The notes under the pieces: generated by a model
Databases searched by the model: none
What the model saw: only the letters and a program-made list of their open reading frames with translations
Told to the model about the DNA's origin: nothing
Shown: piece by piece, positions 6,401 through 14,489 of the stretch
How the letters are laid out: every line of letters starts with the position of its first letter
Numbering within the stretch: position 1 is the stretch's first letter
Translations under genes and position numbers: made by a program
DNA from: JAWLBM01 sp041687675
GTDB lineage: Bacteria; Pseudomonadota; Alphaproteobacteria; Rhizobiales; Pleomorphomonadaceae
Reading direction: 5' to 3'
DNA: 20,183 nucleotides
Assembly: GCA_041687675.1 (NCBI GenBank)
Contig: JAWLBM010000059.1
Location: forward strand, 1-20,183

Positions 6401-7342
6401 ATGCCTCTCGCCCCCGACATCGCCGCCAACCTCGAGCAGCGCGCTGCGCTCGGTCGCAAGCCGCTCGCCGAGACGCCGCTGGCGACAGCCCGGGCGGAAT
6501 CCGAGGCCGACGCCCGCGCCCGGCCGCGCGGCCGCGAGGTCGCCTCGGTCCGCGACACCAGCTTCGAGGGCCCCGCCGGCCAGGTGCCGGTGCGCGTCTT
6601 CACGCCGGAGGGCGAGGGGCCGTTCCCGCTCGTCGTCTACTTCCACGGCGGAGGCTTCGTGCTCTGCTCGCTCGACACCCACGAAGCCCTCTGCCGCAAC
6701 CTCGCCGCCGACGCCGGCGCGGTGGTGGTCTCGGTCGACTACCGGATGGCCCCCGAGCATCCCTTTCCGGCGGCGCCCGACGACTGCCTCGCCGCCACGC
6801 GCTGGGCGGCCTCGGCGGCGGCGAGCGTCGGCGCCGATCCGGCCCGCATCGTCGTCGCCGGCGACAGCGCGGGCGGCAATCTCGCGGCGGTGACCGCGCT
6901 CAGGATCCGCGACGAGGGCGGCCCGCGGCTCGCCGGCCAGTTGCTCATCTACCCGGTCACCGACCATGCCGAGGCGGGCCACCCGTCCTATGCCGAGTTC
7001 GCCGAGGGATACGGCCTGACCGACGCGGACATGCGCTGGTTCTTCGAGCAATATGTGCCGAACCCGGCCGACCGGATCCATCCGCATGCCTCGCCGCTGC
7101 GCGCCGCCGACCTCTCCGGCCTGCCGCCCGCCCATGTCATGACCGCCGAGTACGACGTGCTGCGCGACGAGGCGGAGGCCTATGCTCGCCGCCTCGAGGA
7201 AGCCGGCGTCGAGGTGGAGGCAATCCGGTACCCGGGCATCAACCACGGCTCGATCCAGCAGGTCGGGGCCTTCGTCTCGGTGCAGCCGGCGCACGAGGGG
7301 ATGGTCGCCTTCCTGAGGCGCGTGTTCGCCCGCCCGGCCTGA
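6401..7342 (+). CDS. alpha/beta hydrolase, hormone-sensitive-lipase-like (family IV) esterase
   Basis: A 313-residue carboxylesterase/lipase-type hydrolase. The oxyanion-hole motif FHGGGF is at residues 81-86 and the nucleophile elbow GDSAGG is at 154-159 with Ser156. The remaining catalytic residues are Asp252 (AEYDVLRDEAE) and His282 (PGINHGS). YRMAPEHPFPAAPDD (115-128) is another family IV hallmark. Such enzymes hydrolyse short acyl esters; the natural substrate is unknown. There is no signal peptide, so it acts in the cytoplasm. The ATG at 6401 starts a normal N-terminal cap helix (DIAANLEQRAAL); the upstream extension is rejected as atypical. The gene lies between ubiG and lysC, which from memory are direct neighbours in many rhizobia, so it may be a later insertion. 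Its base composition matches its neighbours. Confidence 0.9.
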   Translation: MPLAPDIAANLEQRAALGRKPLAETPLATARAESEADARARPRGREVASVRDTSFEGPAGQVPVRVFTPEGEGPFPLVVYFHGGGFVLCSLDTHEALCRNLAADAGAVVVSVDYRMAPEHPFPAAPDDCLAATRWAASAAASVGADPARIVVAGDSAGGNLAAVTALRIRDEGGPRLAGQLLIYPVTDHAEAGHPSYAEFAEGYGLTDADMRWFFEQYVPNPADRIHPHASPLRAADLSGLPPAHVMTAEYDVLRDEAEAYARRLEEAGVEVEAIRYPGINHGSIQQVGAFVSVQPAHEGMVAFLRRVFARPA

Positions 7343-7372
7343 CCGAAGGAACCGGGCGCCGGATCGGGGCGA

Positions 7373-7401
7373 TTGCGGCTCGGGCGCCCATCCTGTATGG
7401 A
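7373..7401 (+). promoter_or_regulatory. candidate lysC promoter
   Basis: TTGCGG (7373-7378), a 17-base spacer, then TATGGA (7396-7401) preceded by TG, as in an extended -10. It lies about 100 bases before the lysC ATG. The 156-base gap contains no recognisable riboswitch or leader peptide with lysine or threonine codons. Confidence 0.4.
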
Positions 7402-7498
7402 ACGCGCGCCCAGCGGGAGAGAAGGCCGGGGATGCGCCGGCCGCACGGCGGCACCGGCCGAAGAGGCGACACCCAAGACACGAGGTTCGACGGCGCGT

Positions 7499-8752
7499 AT
7501 GGCTCGGCTCGTCATGAAATTCGGCGGCACCTCCGTCGCCGACCTCGACCGGATCCGCAACGTGGCCGCCCACGTGAAGCGGGAGGTCGACGCCGGTCAC
7601 CAGGTCGGCGTGGTAGTGTCGGCGATGGCCGGCAAGACCAACGAACTGGTCGCGCTCTGCCGCGGCGCCTCGGTGCTGCACGATGCCCGCGAGTACGACG
7701 CCGTGGTCGCATCGGGCGAGCAGGTGACCTCCGGCCTGCTCGCCATCGTGCTGCAGTCGATGGGCATCGACGCCCGCTCCTGGCAGGGCTGGCAGATCCC
7801 CATCACGACCGACCAGGCGCACGGCGCCGCCCGCATCGTCGACATCGACGGCAGCCGGGTGATCGAGCAGATGGAGGCCGGGCGGGTCGCCGTGATCGCC
7901 GGCTTCCAGGGCATCGCCCCGGACGGGCGGGTCTCCACCCTCGGCCGCGGCGGCTCCGACACCTCGGCGGTGGCGGTGGCGGCGGCGATCCGGGCGGACC
8001 GCTGCGACATCTACACGGACGTCGACGGCGTCTACACCACCGACCCGCGGATCGTGCCCAAGGCCCGCCGCCTCGACCGGGTCTCCTTCGAGGAGATGCT
8101 GGAGATGGCCTCGCTCGGCTCCAAGGTGCTGCAGGTGCGCTCGGTCGAGCTCGCCATGACGCAGCGGGTGCGCACCTTCGTGCGGTCCTCCTTCGAGGAC
8201 CCGCACAACCCGCGCACCATGCCCAACGGCGACCCCTACGGGACGCTCATCTGTGACGAGGACGAAATCGTGGAACAGCAGGTCGTCACCGGCATCGCCT
8301 ATTCCAAGGACGAGGCGCAGATCTCGATCCGCCGCGTCGCCGACAAGCCCGGCGTGGCCGCCAAGGTCTTCGTGCCGCTGGCCGAGGCCAACATCAACGT
8401 CGACATGATCGTGCAGAACGTCTCCGGCGACCGCGCCGAGACGGACATCACCTTCACCGTGCCCTCGGCCGACTACGAGCGGGCGGTCAGCGTGATCGAA
8501 TCGCACCTCGCCGACATCGGCTACCAGGGCATCGAGGGGGCCACGGACGTCACCAAGGTGTCGGTGATCGGCGTCGGCATGCGCAGCCACGCGGGCGTCG
8601 CCTCGCAGTGCTTCCAGGCGCTGGCGAGCAAGGGCATCAACATCCGCGCGATCACCACCTCGGAGATCAAGATCTCGGTCCTGATCGACGCGGCCTACAC
8701 GGAGCTTGCGGTCCGGACTCTCCACTCGGTATACGGGCTGGACAAAGCCTGA
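7499..8752 (+). CDS. lysC: aspartate kinase (LysC)
   Basis: A 417-residue aspartokinase, phosphorylating aspartate as the first step toward lysine, threonine, methionine and diaminopimelate. The kinase domain occupies about residues 1-240, with KFGGTSVA (7-14), SGEQVTSGLLA (72-82), GRGGSDTSAVAVAAA (149-163) and YTDVDGVYTTDPRIV (172-186). Two ACT regulatory domains follow: VTGIAYSKDEAQISIRRVADKPGVAAKVF from about 263, and VTKVSVIGVGMRSHAGVASQCFQAL from 351, where lysine or threonine would bind for feedback inhibition. The ATG at 7499 gives the usual MARLVMKFGG start, although its ribosome-binding site (GAGG, 13 bases away) is weak. An in-frame GTG at codon 258, with GAGGA seven bases before it, could start a separate ACT-only subunit. 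ptsP follows after 84 bases. Confidence 0.97.
   Translation: MARLVMKFGGTSVADLDRIRNVAAHVKREVDAGHQVGVVVSAMAGKTNELVALCRGASVLHDAREYDAVVASGEQVTSGLLAIVLQSMGIDARSWQGWQIPITTDQAHGAARIVDIDGSRVIEQMEAGRVAVIAGFQGIAPDGRVSTLGRGGSDTSAVAVAAAIRADRCDIYTDVDGVYTTDPRIVPKARRLDRVSFEEMLEMASLGSKVLQVRSVELAMTQRVRTFVRSSFEDPHNPRTMPNGDPYGTLICDEDEIVEQQVVTGIAYSKDEAQISIRRVADKPGVAAKVFVPLAEANINVDMIVQNVSGDRAETDITFTVPSADYERAVSVIESHLADIGYQGIEGATDVTKVSVIGVGMRSHAGVASQCFQALASKGINIRAITTSEIKISVLIDAAYTELAVRTLHSVYGLDKA
8258..8272 (+). other. possible internal translation start in lysC
   Basis: GAGGA (8258-8262) lies seven bases before an in-frame GTG (8270-8272, codon 258). Initiation here would yield a 160-residue ACT-domain protein, about the size of the beta subunit made from internal starts in Bacillus and Corynebacterium aspartokinase genes. 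GAGGA also occurs by chance in GC-rich coding sequence rich in Glu/Asp codons. Confidence 0.25.
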
Positions 8753-8836
8753 CATCCCGTGTGCGATCGGATGGCTGACGGTCGGAGCGCCTGACGTCGC
8801 CGGCGGCAGGGTCGCTGCACCTTTGGGAAGCGGACG

Positions 8837-11107
8837 ATGCGAGGGACTCTCTTCGGTCCGCGTGTTTTGCTGCGCCGCCTCCGCGAGGTGATGGCGGAGC
8901 CGATCAACGCGCAGGGACGGCTGGACAAGATCGTGCAGACCATCGCGGCCAACATGGTCGCGGAGGTGTGCTCGGTCTATGTCCTGCGCGCCGACGGCGT
9001 GCTCGAGCTGTTCGCCACCGAGGGCCTCAACCGCAGCGCCGTGCACCGCGCCTCGCTGCGCGTCGGCCAGGGCCTCGTCGGCCGGATCGCCGCCGAGGCG
9101 ACGCACCTCAACCTTCCCGACGCCCAGTCGCACCCCGCCTTCGCCTACCTGCCGGAAACCGGCGAGGAGGCCTACCACTCCTTCCTCGGCGTGCCGATCC
9201 TGCGCGCCGGCCGCACCCTCGGCGTCGTCGTCGTCCAGAACCGCGCCCGCAAGACCTACTCCGAGGAGGAGGAGGAGGCGCTGCAGACGACCGCCATGGT
9301 GATCGCCGAGATGATCGCCACCGGCGAGCTCGAGGGGCTTTCGGCAACCACCTCCACCGGCCTCGACCTCTCCCGTCCGATGCACCTCGACGGCGTCGCC
9401 CTTTCGGACGGCGTCGGCCTCGGATACGTGGTGCTGCACGAGCCGCGCGTCGTCGTGACCAACTTCGTCGCCGAGGACACCGACCAGGAGATCGCGCGGC
9501 TGGAAAAGGCCATCGCCGGCCTGCGCCTCTCCGTCGACGACATGGTCGAGCGCGGCGAGGTCGCCCACCACGGCGAGCATCGGGACGTGCTCGAGGCCTA
9601 CCGGATGTTCGCCTACGACCGCGGCTGGGTGCGGCGGATGGAGGAGGCGATCGTCCGTTCCGGCCTCACCGCCGAGGCGGCGGTGGAACGCGTCCAGTCC
9701 GACACCCGCGCCCGCATGCTGCGGCAGACCGATCCCTACCTCCGCGAACGGCTGCACGACTTCGACGACCTCACCTACCGGCTGCTGCGCGAGCTGATGG
9801 GCCGCGACGACCAGCGGCTGGCGCTGCCGGAGAACTCGATCCTGGTCGCCCGCAACATGGGCGCCGCCGAGCTCCTCGACTACGACCGGACGCGCCTGCG
9901 CGGCCTCGTGCTGGAGGAGGGCGCCTCGACCAGCCACGTGGCGATCGTCGCCCGCGCCCTCAACATCCCGACCGTCGGCCAGGTCCCCAACGTGGTCTCG
10001 CTGGCGGAGAGCGGCGATGCCATCATCGTCGACGGGGAGACCGGCCTCGTGCACCTGAGGCCGCCCGCGGACGTCGAGGCGGCCTATGCCGAGAAGGTCC
10101 GCTTCCGGGCGCGGCGGCAGGAGCGCTTCCGGCGGCTGCGCGGCAAGCCGGCGGTGAGCCGGGACGGCGTCTCCGTCTCGATCAACATCAACGCCGGGCT
10201 GCTGTTCGACCTGCCGCACCTCGACGAATCGGGCGCCGACGGCATCGGCCTCTTCCGCACCGAGCTGCAGTTCATGATCGCCTCCGCCTTCCCCCGGCTC
10301 GGCGAGCAGGAGCAGCTCTACGGCAAGGTGCTCGACGGCGCCGGCGGCCGGCCGGTCACCTTCCGCTCGCTCGACGTCGGCGGCGACAAGGTGCTGCCCT
10401 ATCTCGCCCGCAAGGTGCACGAGGAGAACCCGGCCATGGGCTGGCGGGCGGTCCGCCTCGGCCTCGACCGGCCGGCGCTGCTGCGGACCCAGATCCGCGC
10501 GCTGCTCAAGGCCGCCGCCGGGCGCGAGCTCAGGCTGATGTTCCCGATGGTGAGCGCCGTCGAGGAGTTCCGCCGCGCCCGCGAGCTGGTCGAGCGCGAG
10601 AAGCGTTTCCTCGGCCGGCACGGCTACGAGCTGCCGAAGGTGATCCGCCTCGGCACCATGGTCGAGGTTCCGGCGCTGCTGTTCGAGATCGAGGAACTGC
10701 TCGGCGAGGTGGACTTCGTCTCTGTCGGCTCCAACGACCTGATGCAGTTCATGTTCGCGGCCGACCGCGGCAACCGCATGGTGGCCGACCGCTTCGACCC
10801 GCTGCTGCCCTCGTTCCTGCGGGCGCTGCGCCGGATCGCCCGGGCGGCCGAGCGCCACGGCAAGCCGGCGACGCTGTGCGGCGAACTCGCCGGCCGCCCG
10901 CTCACCGCCATGGCCCTCATCGGCCTCGGATTCCGTTCGATCTCGATGACGGCGGCGGCGGTCGGGCCGGTGAAGGCGATGATCCGGGGGCTGGACGTCG
11001 CGGCGATCGAGGTCGCCATGGACCGCATGCTGGCGGACCCCTCCACCGGCTCCCTGCGCGAGGCCCTGATGGCCTTCGCCCACGACCATGACGTTCCTCT
11101 CAGCTGA
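8837..11107 (+). CDS. ptsP: phosphoenolpyruvate-protein phosphotransferase, nitrogen PTS enzyme I (PtsP)
   Basis: A 756-residue EI-Ntr. It takes phosphate from phosphoenolpyruvate and passes it to NPr and then EIIA-Ntr, a regulatory cascade sensing nitrogen/carbon balance. Domain order is a GAF sensor (about residues 25-165, with VCSVYVLRADGVLELFATEGLN), the enzyme-I N-terminal helical domain (about 185-315), the phosphohistidine swivel domain with H367 in EGASTSHVAIVARALNIPTVGQ, and the PEP-binding barrel with GIGLFRTELQFM, LDVGGDK, SVGSNDLMQF and C681 in TLCGELAG. An upstream ATG gives MRGTLFGPRVLLRRLREVMAEP, the typical N-terminus. Its stop overlaps the prfA start by one base (TGATG), so the two are translationally linked. 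It lies directly after lysC. Confidence 0.97.
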   Translation: MRGTLFGPRVLLRRLREVMAEPINAQGRLDKIVQTIAANMVAEVCSVYVLRADGVLELFATEGLNRSAVHRASLRVGQGLVGRIAAEATHLNLPDAQSHPAFAYLPETGEEAYHSFLGVPILRAGRTLGVVVVQNRARKTYSEEEEEALQTTAMVIAEMIATGELEGLSATTSTGLDLSRPMHLDGVALSDGVGLGYVVLHEPRVVVTNFVAEDTDQEIARLEKAIAGLRLSVDDMVERGEVAHHGEHRDVLEAYRMFAYDRGWVRRMEEAIVRSGLTAEAAVERVQSDTRARMLRQTDPYLRERLHDFDDLTYRLLRELMGRDDQRLALPENSILVARNMGAAELLDYDRTRLRGLVLEEGASTSHVAIVARALNIPTVGQVPNVVSLAESGDAIIVDGETGLVHLRPPADVEAAYAEKVRFRARRQERFRRLRGKPAVSRDGVSVSININAGLLFDLPHLDESGADGIGLFRTELQFMIASAFPRLGEQEQLYGKVLDGAGGRPVTFRSLDVGGDKVLPYLARKVHEENPAMGWRAVRLGLDRPALLRTQIRALLKAAAGRELRLMFPMVSAVEEFRRARELVEREKRFLGRHGYELPKVIRLGTMVEVPALLFEIEELLGEVDFVSVGSNDLMQFMFAADRGNRMVADRFDPLLPSFLRALRRIARAAERHGKPATLCGELAGRPLTAMALIGLGFRSISMTAAAVGPVKAMIRGLDVAAIEVAMDRMLADPSTGSLREALMAFAHDHDVPLS

Positions 11108-12189
11108 TGCACGAGAAGACCCCCTTTGATCGCAAGCTTGACGGGCTCCTCGACCGCTTCGCCGTCCTCGAGGCCCGGCTCGCCGGCGGCCCGGATTCGG
11201 AGACGCTGGTGCGCCTGTCGCGCGACTATGCCGAGCTGGAGCCGCTGGTCGGCAAGGTGCGGGCGCTGCGCGCCGCCGAGCGCGAGCGGGACGACCTCGC
11301 CGCCATGATCGGGGACCCGGCCACGGACCGGGAGATGCGCGCCCTCGCCGCGGAGGAGATCGGCGAGGTGGAGGAGCGGGCCGGGCGGCTCCTCGCAGAC
11401 GTGCGCCTCGCCCTGTTGCCGCGCGACCGGGCCGACGACCTCGGCGTCATCCTCGAGGTCCGCGCCGGCACCGGCGGCGACGAGGCGGCCCTCTTCGCCG
11501 GCGACCTCTTCCGCATGTACCAGCGCTATGCCGAGCGGCGCGGGTGGCGGGTGGACGTGATGTCCGCCTCCGAAGGCGAGCACGGCGGCTACAAGGAGGT
11601 GATCGCCTCTATCGACGGCGCGGGCGCCTACCAGCGGCTCAAGTTCGAATCGGGCGTCCACCGGGTGCAGCGGGTGCCGGAGACCGAGTCCGGCGGGCGG
11701 ATCCATACCTCCGCCGCGACGGTGGCCGTGCTGCCCGAGGCCGAGGAGGTGGACGTCGCCATCGACGAGGCGGACCTCAGGATCGACACCTTCCGGGCCT
11801 CCGGCTCGGGCGGCCAGCACGTCAACACCACCGACAGCGCCATCCGCATCACCCACCTGCCGAGCGGCCTCGTGGTGGCGGTGCAGGACGAGCGCTCGCA
11901 GCACAAGAACCGCGCCAAGGCGATGACGCTGCTGCGCGCCCGCCTCTACGACGCCGAGCGCGAGCGCCTTGCCGGCGAGCGGGCGGCGGAGCGGCGCGGC
12001 CAGGTCGGATCCGGCGACCGGTCGGAGCGCATCCGCACCTACAACTTCCCGCAGGGGCGGGTCACCGACCACCGGATCAACCTCACCCTCTACAAGCTGC
12101 CGGCGGTGATGGAGGGCGACCTCGACGAATTGCTCGAGGCGCTTCTCGCCGAGCATCGGGCCAAGCTGCTGGCGGAGACGGAGGGGTGA
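11107..12189 (+). CDS. prfA: peptide chain release factor 1 (PrfA)
   Basis: A 360-residue class I release factor, ending translation at UAG and UAA codons. The peptide-release motif GSGGQHVNTTDSAIRI places GGQ at residues 235-237; its glutamine is methylated by PrmC, encoded next. The codon-recognition loop is RVPETESGGRIHTSAATVAVLPE, with the PxT element as P191-E-T193. The N-terminal coiled part and the GTGGDEAALFAGDLFRMY block (121-138) are typical of RF1. Starts and stops overlap on both sides: one base with ptsP and four bases (GTGA) with prmC. Confidence 0.98.
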   Translation: MHEKTPFDRKLDGLLDRFAVLEARLAGGPDSETLVRLSRDYAELEPLVGKVRALRAAERERDDLAAMIGDPATDREMRALAAEEIGEVEERAGRLLADVRLALLPRDRADDLGVILEVRAGTGGDEAALFAGDLFRMYQRYAERRGWRVDVMSASEGEHGGYKEVIASIDGAGAYQRLKFESGVHRVQRVPETESGGRIHTSAATVAVLPEAEEVDVAIDEADLRIDTFRASGSGGQHVNTTDSAIRITHLPSGLVVAVQDERSQHKNRAKAMTLLRARLYDAERERLAGERAAERRGQVGSGDRSERIRTYNFPQGRVTDHRINLTLYKLPAVMEGDLDELLEALLAEHRAKLLAETEG

Positions 12190-13085
12190 GGATCGACGCG
12201 GCCGTCCGCGCCGCCCGCGGCCGGCTGTCGGCGGCCGGCGTCGACACGCCCGGGCTCGACGCCCGCGTGCTCGCGGCCGAGGCCTTCGGAGTGGACGCCG
12301 CGGGCCTGATCTCGCGCGGCGGCGAGGAGGCGCCCATCGGTCCGCTCGCCGCCTTCGAGGCCATGGTGGAGCGGCGCGCCGCCGGTGAGCCCGTCGGCCG
12401 CATTCTCGGCCGGCGCGAGTTCCGCGGCCTCGACTTCGCCCTCTCCGCCGACACGCTGGAACCGCGGCCGGACACCGAGGCGCTCGTCGCGGTGGCGGTC
12501 GCGGCGGTGCGCTCCGGCACGGTTCCCGGCGCCGGGCCGGACGGCGAGGGCCTGCGATTCGCCGACCTCGGCACCGGCAGCGGCGCGATCGCGGTGGCCC
12601 TGGCGGCGGAACTGCCGGCCGCGCGCGGCATCGCCACCGACATGTCCGGCGGCGCCCTGGCGACGGCCGCCGCCAATGCAGAACGCCACGGGGTCGCCGA
12701 CCGCATCGAGTTCCGGCAGGGCGACTGGCTCGACCCCCTCGACGGCTGGTTCGGCCTCATCGTCTCCAATCCGCCCTACATCGAGACCGCCGCGCTCGCC
12801 GGCCTGCCCCGCGAGGTGCGCGAGCACGATCCGTCGCGGGCGCTCGACGGCGGACGGGACGGCCTCGACGCCTACCGGGCGATCGTCGGGGGCACCGCGG
12901 CGAGGCTTCTCGAATCCGGCCTCCTCGCCGTCGAGATCGGCGCGGGGCAGGGCGAATCGGTTTCGCGGCTGTTTTCGCGCGCGGGGCTTGCGGAGGTGGC
13001 GGTGCACCCCGATATCGGGGGACGAGACCGGGTCGTGACCGGCCGCCGGACGATGATGCGAGGAATCACTGCATCTTCGGGGTAG
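12186..13085 (+). CDS. prmC: release factor glutamine methyltransferase (PrmC)
   Basis: A 299-residue SAM-dependent N5-glutamine methyltransferase modifying the GGQ glutamine of release factors. The N-terminal helical RF-binding domain ends near PRPDTEALV (93-101). The SAM motif is FADLGTGSGAIAVALA (125-140). The catalytic NPPY (195-198) lies in LIVSNPPYIE, and ALDGGRDGLDAYRAI (219-233) and VEIGAGQG (249-256) follow, all family markers. The GTG start at 12186 overlaps the prfA stop as GTGA, and GGAGGG just before it can serve as ribosome-binding site, so translation is coupled to prfA. The last residues use less biased codons, and the gene is followed by a 405-base gap. Confidence 0.95.
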   Translation: MRIDAAVRAARGRLSAAGVDTPGLDARVLAAEAFGVDAAGLISRGGEEAPIGPLAAFEAMVERRAAGEPVGRILGRREFRGLDFALSADTLEPRPDTEALVAVAVAAVRSGTVPGAGPDGEGLRFADLGTGSGAIAVALAAELPAARGIATDMSGGALATAAANAERHGVADRIEFRQGDWLDPLDGWFGLIVSNPPYIETAALAGLPREVREHDPSRALDGGRDGLDAYRAIVGGTAARLLESGLLAVEIGAGQGESVSRLFSRAGLAEVAVHPDIGGRDRVVTGRRTMMRGITASSG

Positions 13086-13490
13086 ACGGCGAAAAACGCA
13101 CTTGGAATTCGCGCGTCGAACCGCTACGGTCGATTCGCCGAGAGCGGGCTTCGAGCTTTGCGAAGCATCCGAAAAGAAGGTTCACCGGGCGTGGATCTGT
13201 CATTTCCGGCTGATCAGTGATCGAACGTCTCGCGTCGACAGGCGTTGTTGTCCTCGACCGCGACCGTCGACCATATATTCGGCCCCGTTCTCATTTCGAC
13301 AGTCGTGGAGGACCGACGCAGGTGGCCTTCGACGCACCGCACGAGGTGTCGGACGAAAGGACGCGCGTCCGTTGCAATCCAAACCGACCGCCGGACTGGA
13401 GCCGCTTCCCGAGAGCCACCCGCAACGACCGGGTGCAGGGATGACCGGCGCAGGCGATCGTCAACCGCGTAGCGAAGAGACAGCGGACGG
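13086..13490 (+). other. 405-base leader/intergenic region before the DUF4167 gene
   Basis: This gene-free stretch is visibly less GC-rich than its surroundings. It holds a candidate promoter (13102-13130), a small hairpin (GCTTCG and CGAAGC around 7 bases, 13148-13166), an AT-rich CATATATTC patch at 13272-13280, and a 17-codon open frame (13441-13494) overlapping the next gene's start. Open frames across it do not show the G/C-rich third positions of real genes here, so I read it as regulatory or non-coding RNA sequence of unknown role. Confidence 0.45.
13102..13130 (+). promoter_or_regulatory. candidate promoter upstream of the DUF4167 gene
   Basis: TTGGAA (13102-13107), a 17-base spacer and TACGGT (13125-13130). 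If used, the transcript would carry a leader of about 350 bases before the DUF4167 start. Confidence 0.3.
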
Positions 13491-14360
13491 ATGAGGCAGA
13501 ACCAGCAGAACAAGAACCGGATGCGCGGGCGCAGCCGCAAGGGACCCAACCCGCTCACGCGCACCTTCGAGTCCAATGGACCGGATGTGAAGATCAGGGG
13601 CACGGCCCTCCACCTGGCCGAGAAGTACACCCAGCTCGCACGGGACGCCTCCTCGTCCGGCGACCGCGTGATGGCGGAGAACTATCTCCAGCACGCCGAG
13701 CACTACTATCGCGTCATCGCCGCCGCCCAGGCGGCGCTGCAGCCCCAGCAGGGGATCGGGCGCGAGGATGCCGAGGACGCCGACGACGATCTCGAGCCGA
13801 TCGGCTCCGACCGTTTCGAGCCGCGCCACATCGAGATGCGGCCCCAGCCCGGCAACGGCGGCAACCCGCAGGAGCGCGAGGGCCAGCCCCAGCCCCAGCA
13901 CGTGCGCGGCGAGCGCGGCGACTATGACCGCGGCGAGCGTCGCGACCGTGGCGAGCGCCAGCCCGAGGGCCAGGAGCGCCAGGGCGGCGAGCGCACCGAT
14001 CGCGACCAGCGCGGTCGCGACCGGGGCGACCGTCGCCCGCGGTTCGACCGCAACTTCGACCGTCGCGGGGATCGCGGCGAGCGTGGAGAGCGCGGCTTCG
14101 ACCAGCGGCAGCCGCCCGCGGCCGCGGGCGGCCCGCAGCCGATGCCGCTCGACGCCCCGCAGCCGGACGTGAACTTTCCCGAGCCGCCTGTGAAGCCGAC
14201 CCCGGCTCCGACGGCCGCGGCCGCGGCTCCCGCGCCGCAGGTCGAGACCCCGGTGGATGCGGGCGGCGAGGAGAAGCCGGTCCGCCGCCGCCGCGCCCCG
14301 CGCGCACGCAAGCCCGATGCCGGCGAGAACGCCGCGCCGGAGCCGAGCGCGGTAGAGTAA
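13491..14360 (+). CDS. DUF4167 domain protein with Arg/Glu-rich low-complexity tail
   Basis: A 289-residue protein. Residues 1-84 are the DUF4167 domain: a basic start (MRQNQQNKNRMRGRSRKGPN), then PLTRTFESNGPDVKIRGTALHLAEKYTQLARDASSSGDRVMAENYLQHAEHYYRV. An acidic spacer (EDAEDADDDLE, 92-102) leads to a long repetitive tail (about 125-207) of RGER/DRGD/ERRDRGER units with tyrosine and phenylalanine scattered in it, then a Pro/Ala linker and a basic end (KPVRRRRAPRARKP). The composition resembles RNA-binding, disorder-prone RGG/RER proteins; this is inference. The function of DUF4167 is unknown, and it is widespread in Hyphomicrobiales. GAAGAGA lies about ten bases before the ATG. It is preceded by a long leader and followed by a clear terminator, so it is probably a single-gene unit. 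Confidence 0.9.
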   Translation: MRQNQQNKNRMRGRSRKGPNPLTRTFESNGPDVKIRGTALHLAEKYTQLARDASSSGDRVMAENYLQHAEHYYRVIAAAQAALQPQQGIGREDAEDADDDLEPIGSDRFEPRHIEMRPQPGNGGNPQEREGQPQPQHVRGERGDYDRGERRDRGERQPEGQERQGGERTDRDQRGRDRGDRRPRFDRNFDRRGDRGERGERGFDQRQPPAAAGGPQPMPLDAPQPDVNFPEPPVKPTPAPTAAAAAPAPQVETPVDAGGEEKPVRRRRAPRARKPDAGENAAPEPSAVE

Positions 14361-14393
14361 AGGGCTCCGCAGCCCGGCCTGACGTTAGTTCGG

Positions 14394-14436
14394 AAAACGC
14401 CCCGTCGCGGCCGCGGCGGGGCGTTTTGCCGTTTTT
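14394..14436 (+). terminator. intrinsic terminator after the DUF4167 gene
   Basis: AAAACGCCCCG (14394-14404) and CGGGGCGTTTT (14417-14427) are perfect 11-base arms around a 12-base GC-rich loop. They are followed by GCCG and a run of five T (14432-14436). It ends the DUF4167 transcript 34 bases after its stop and separates it from clpB. Confidence 0.85.
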
Positions 14437-14489
14437 GCACCCGCCGGCGGTCCAGCGGGATCATCGATCCGTATCCTCCCCGACCCCCC

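Noticed and set aside
7343..7498. A lysine riboswitch or leader peptide before lysC
   Set aside because: No lysine-riboswitch core and no run of lysine/threonine codons followed by a terminator is visible; only a promoter-like pair is present.
6353..11089. A 1578-codon open frame on the - strand opposite the esterase, lysC and ptsP
   Set aside because: It mirrors three well-recognised + strand genes. High third-position GC removes stop codons from this antisense frame, and the translation is low-complexity His/Asp/Gly/Arg-rich with no domain.
13102..13494. A 130-codon frame spanning the prmC-DUF4167 gap
   Set aside because: It has only a TTG start, mixed third positions unlike real genes here, and no domain. 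I treat the region as non-coding, while noting the short overlapping frame at its end.
13900..14110. Repeated GGCGAGCG-like units as a DNA repeat array or CRISPR-like element
   Set aside because: The units are irregular, in frame, and encode the RGER/DRGD tail of the DUF4167 protein. There are no unique spacers of constant length.
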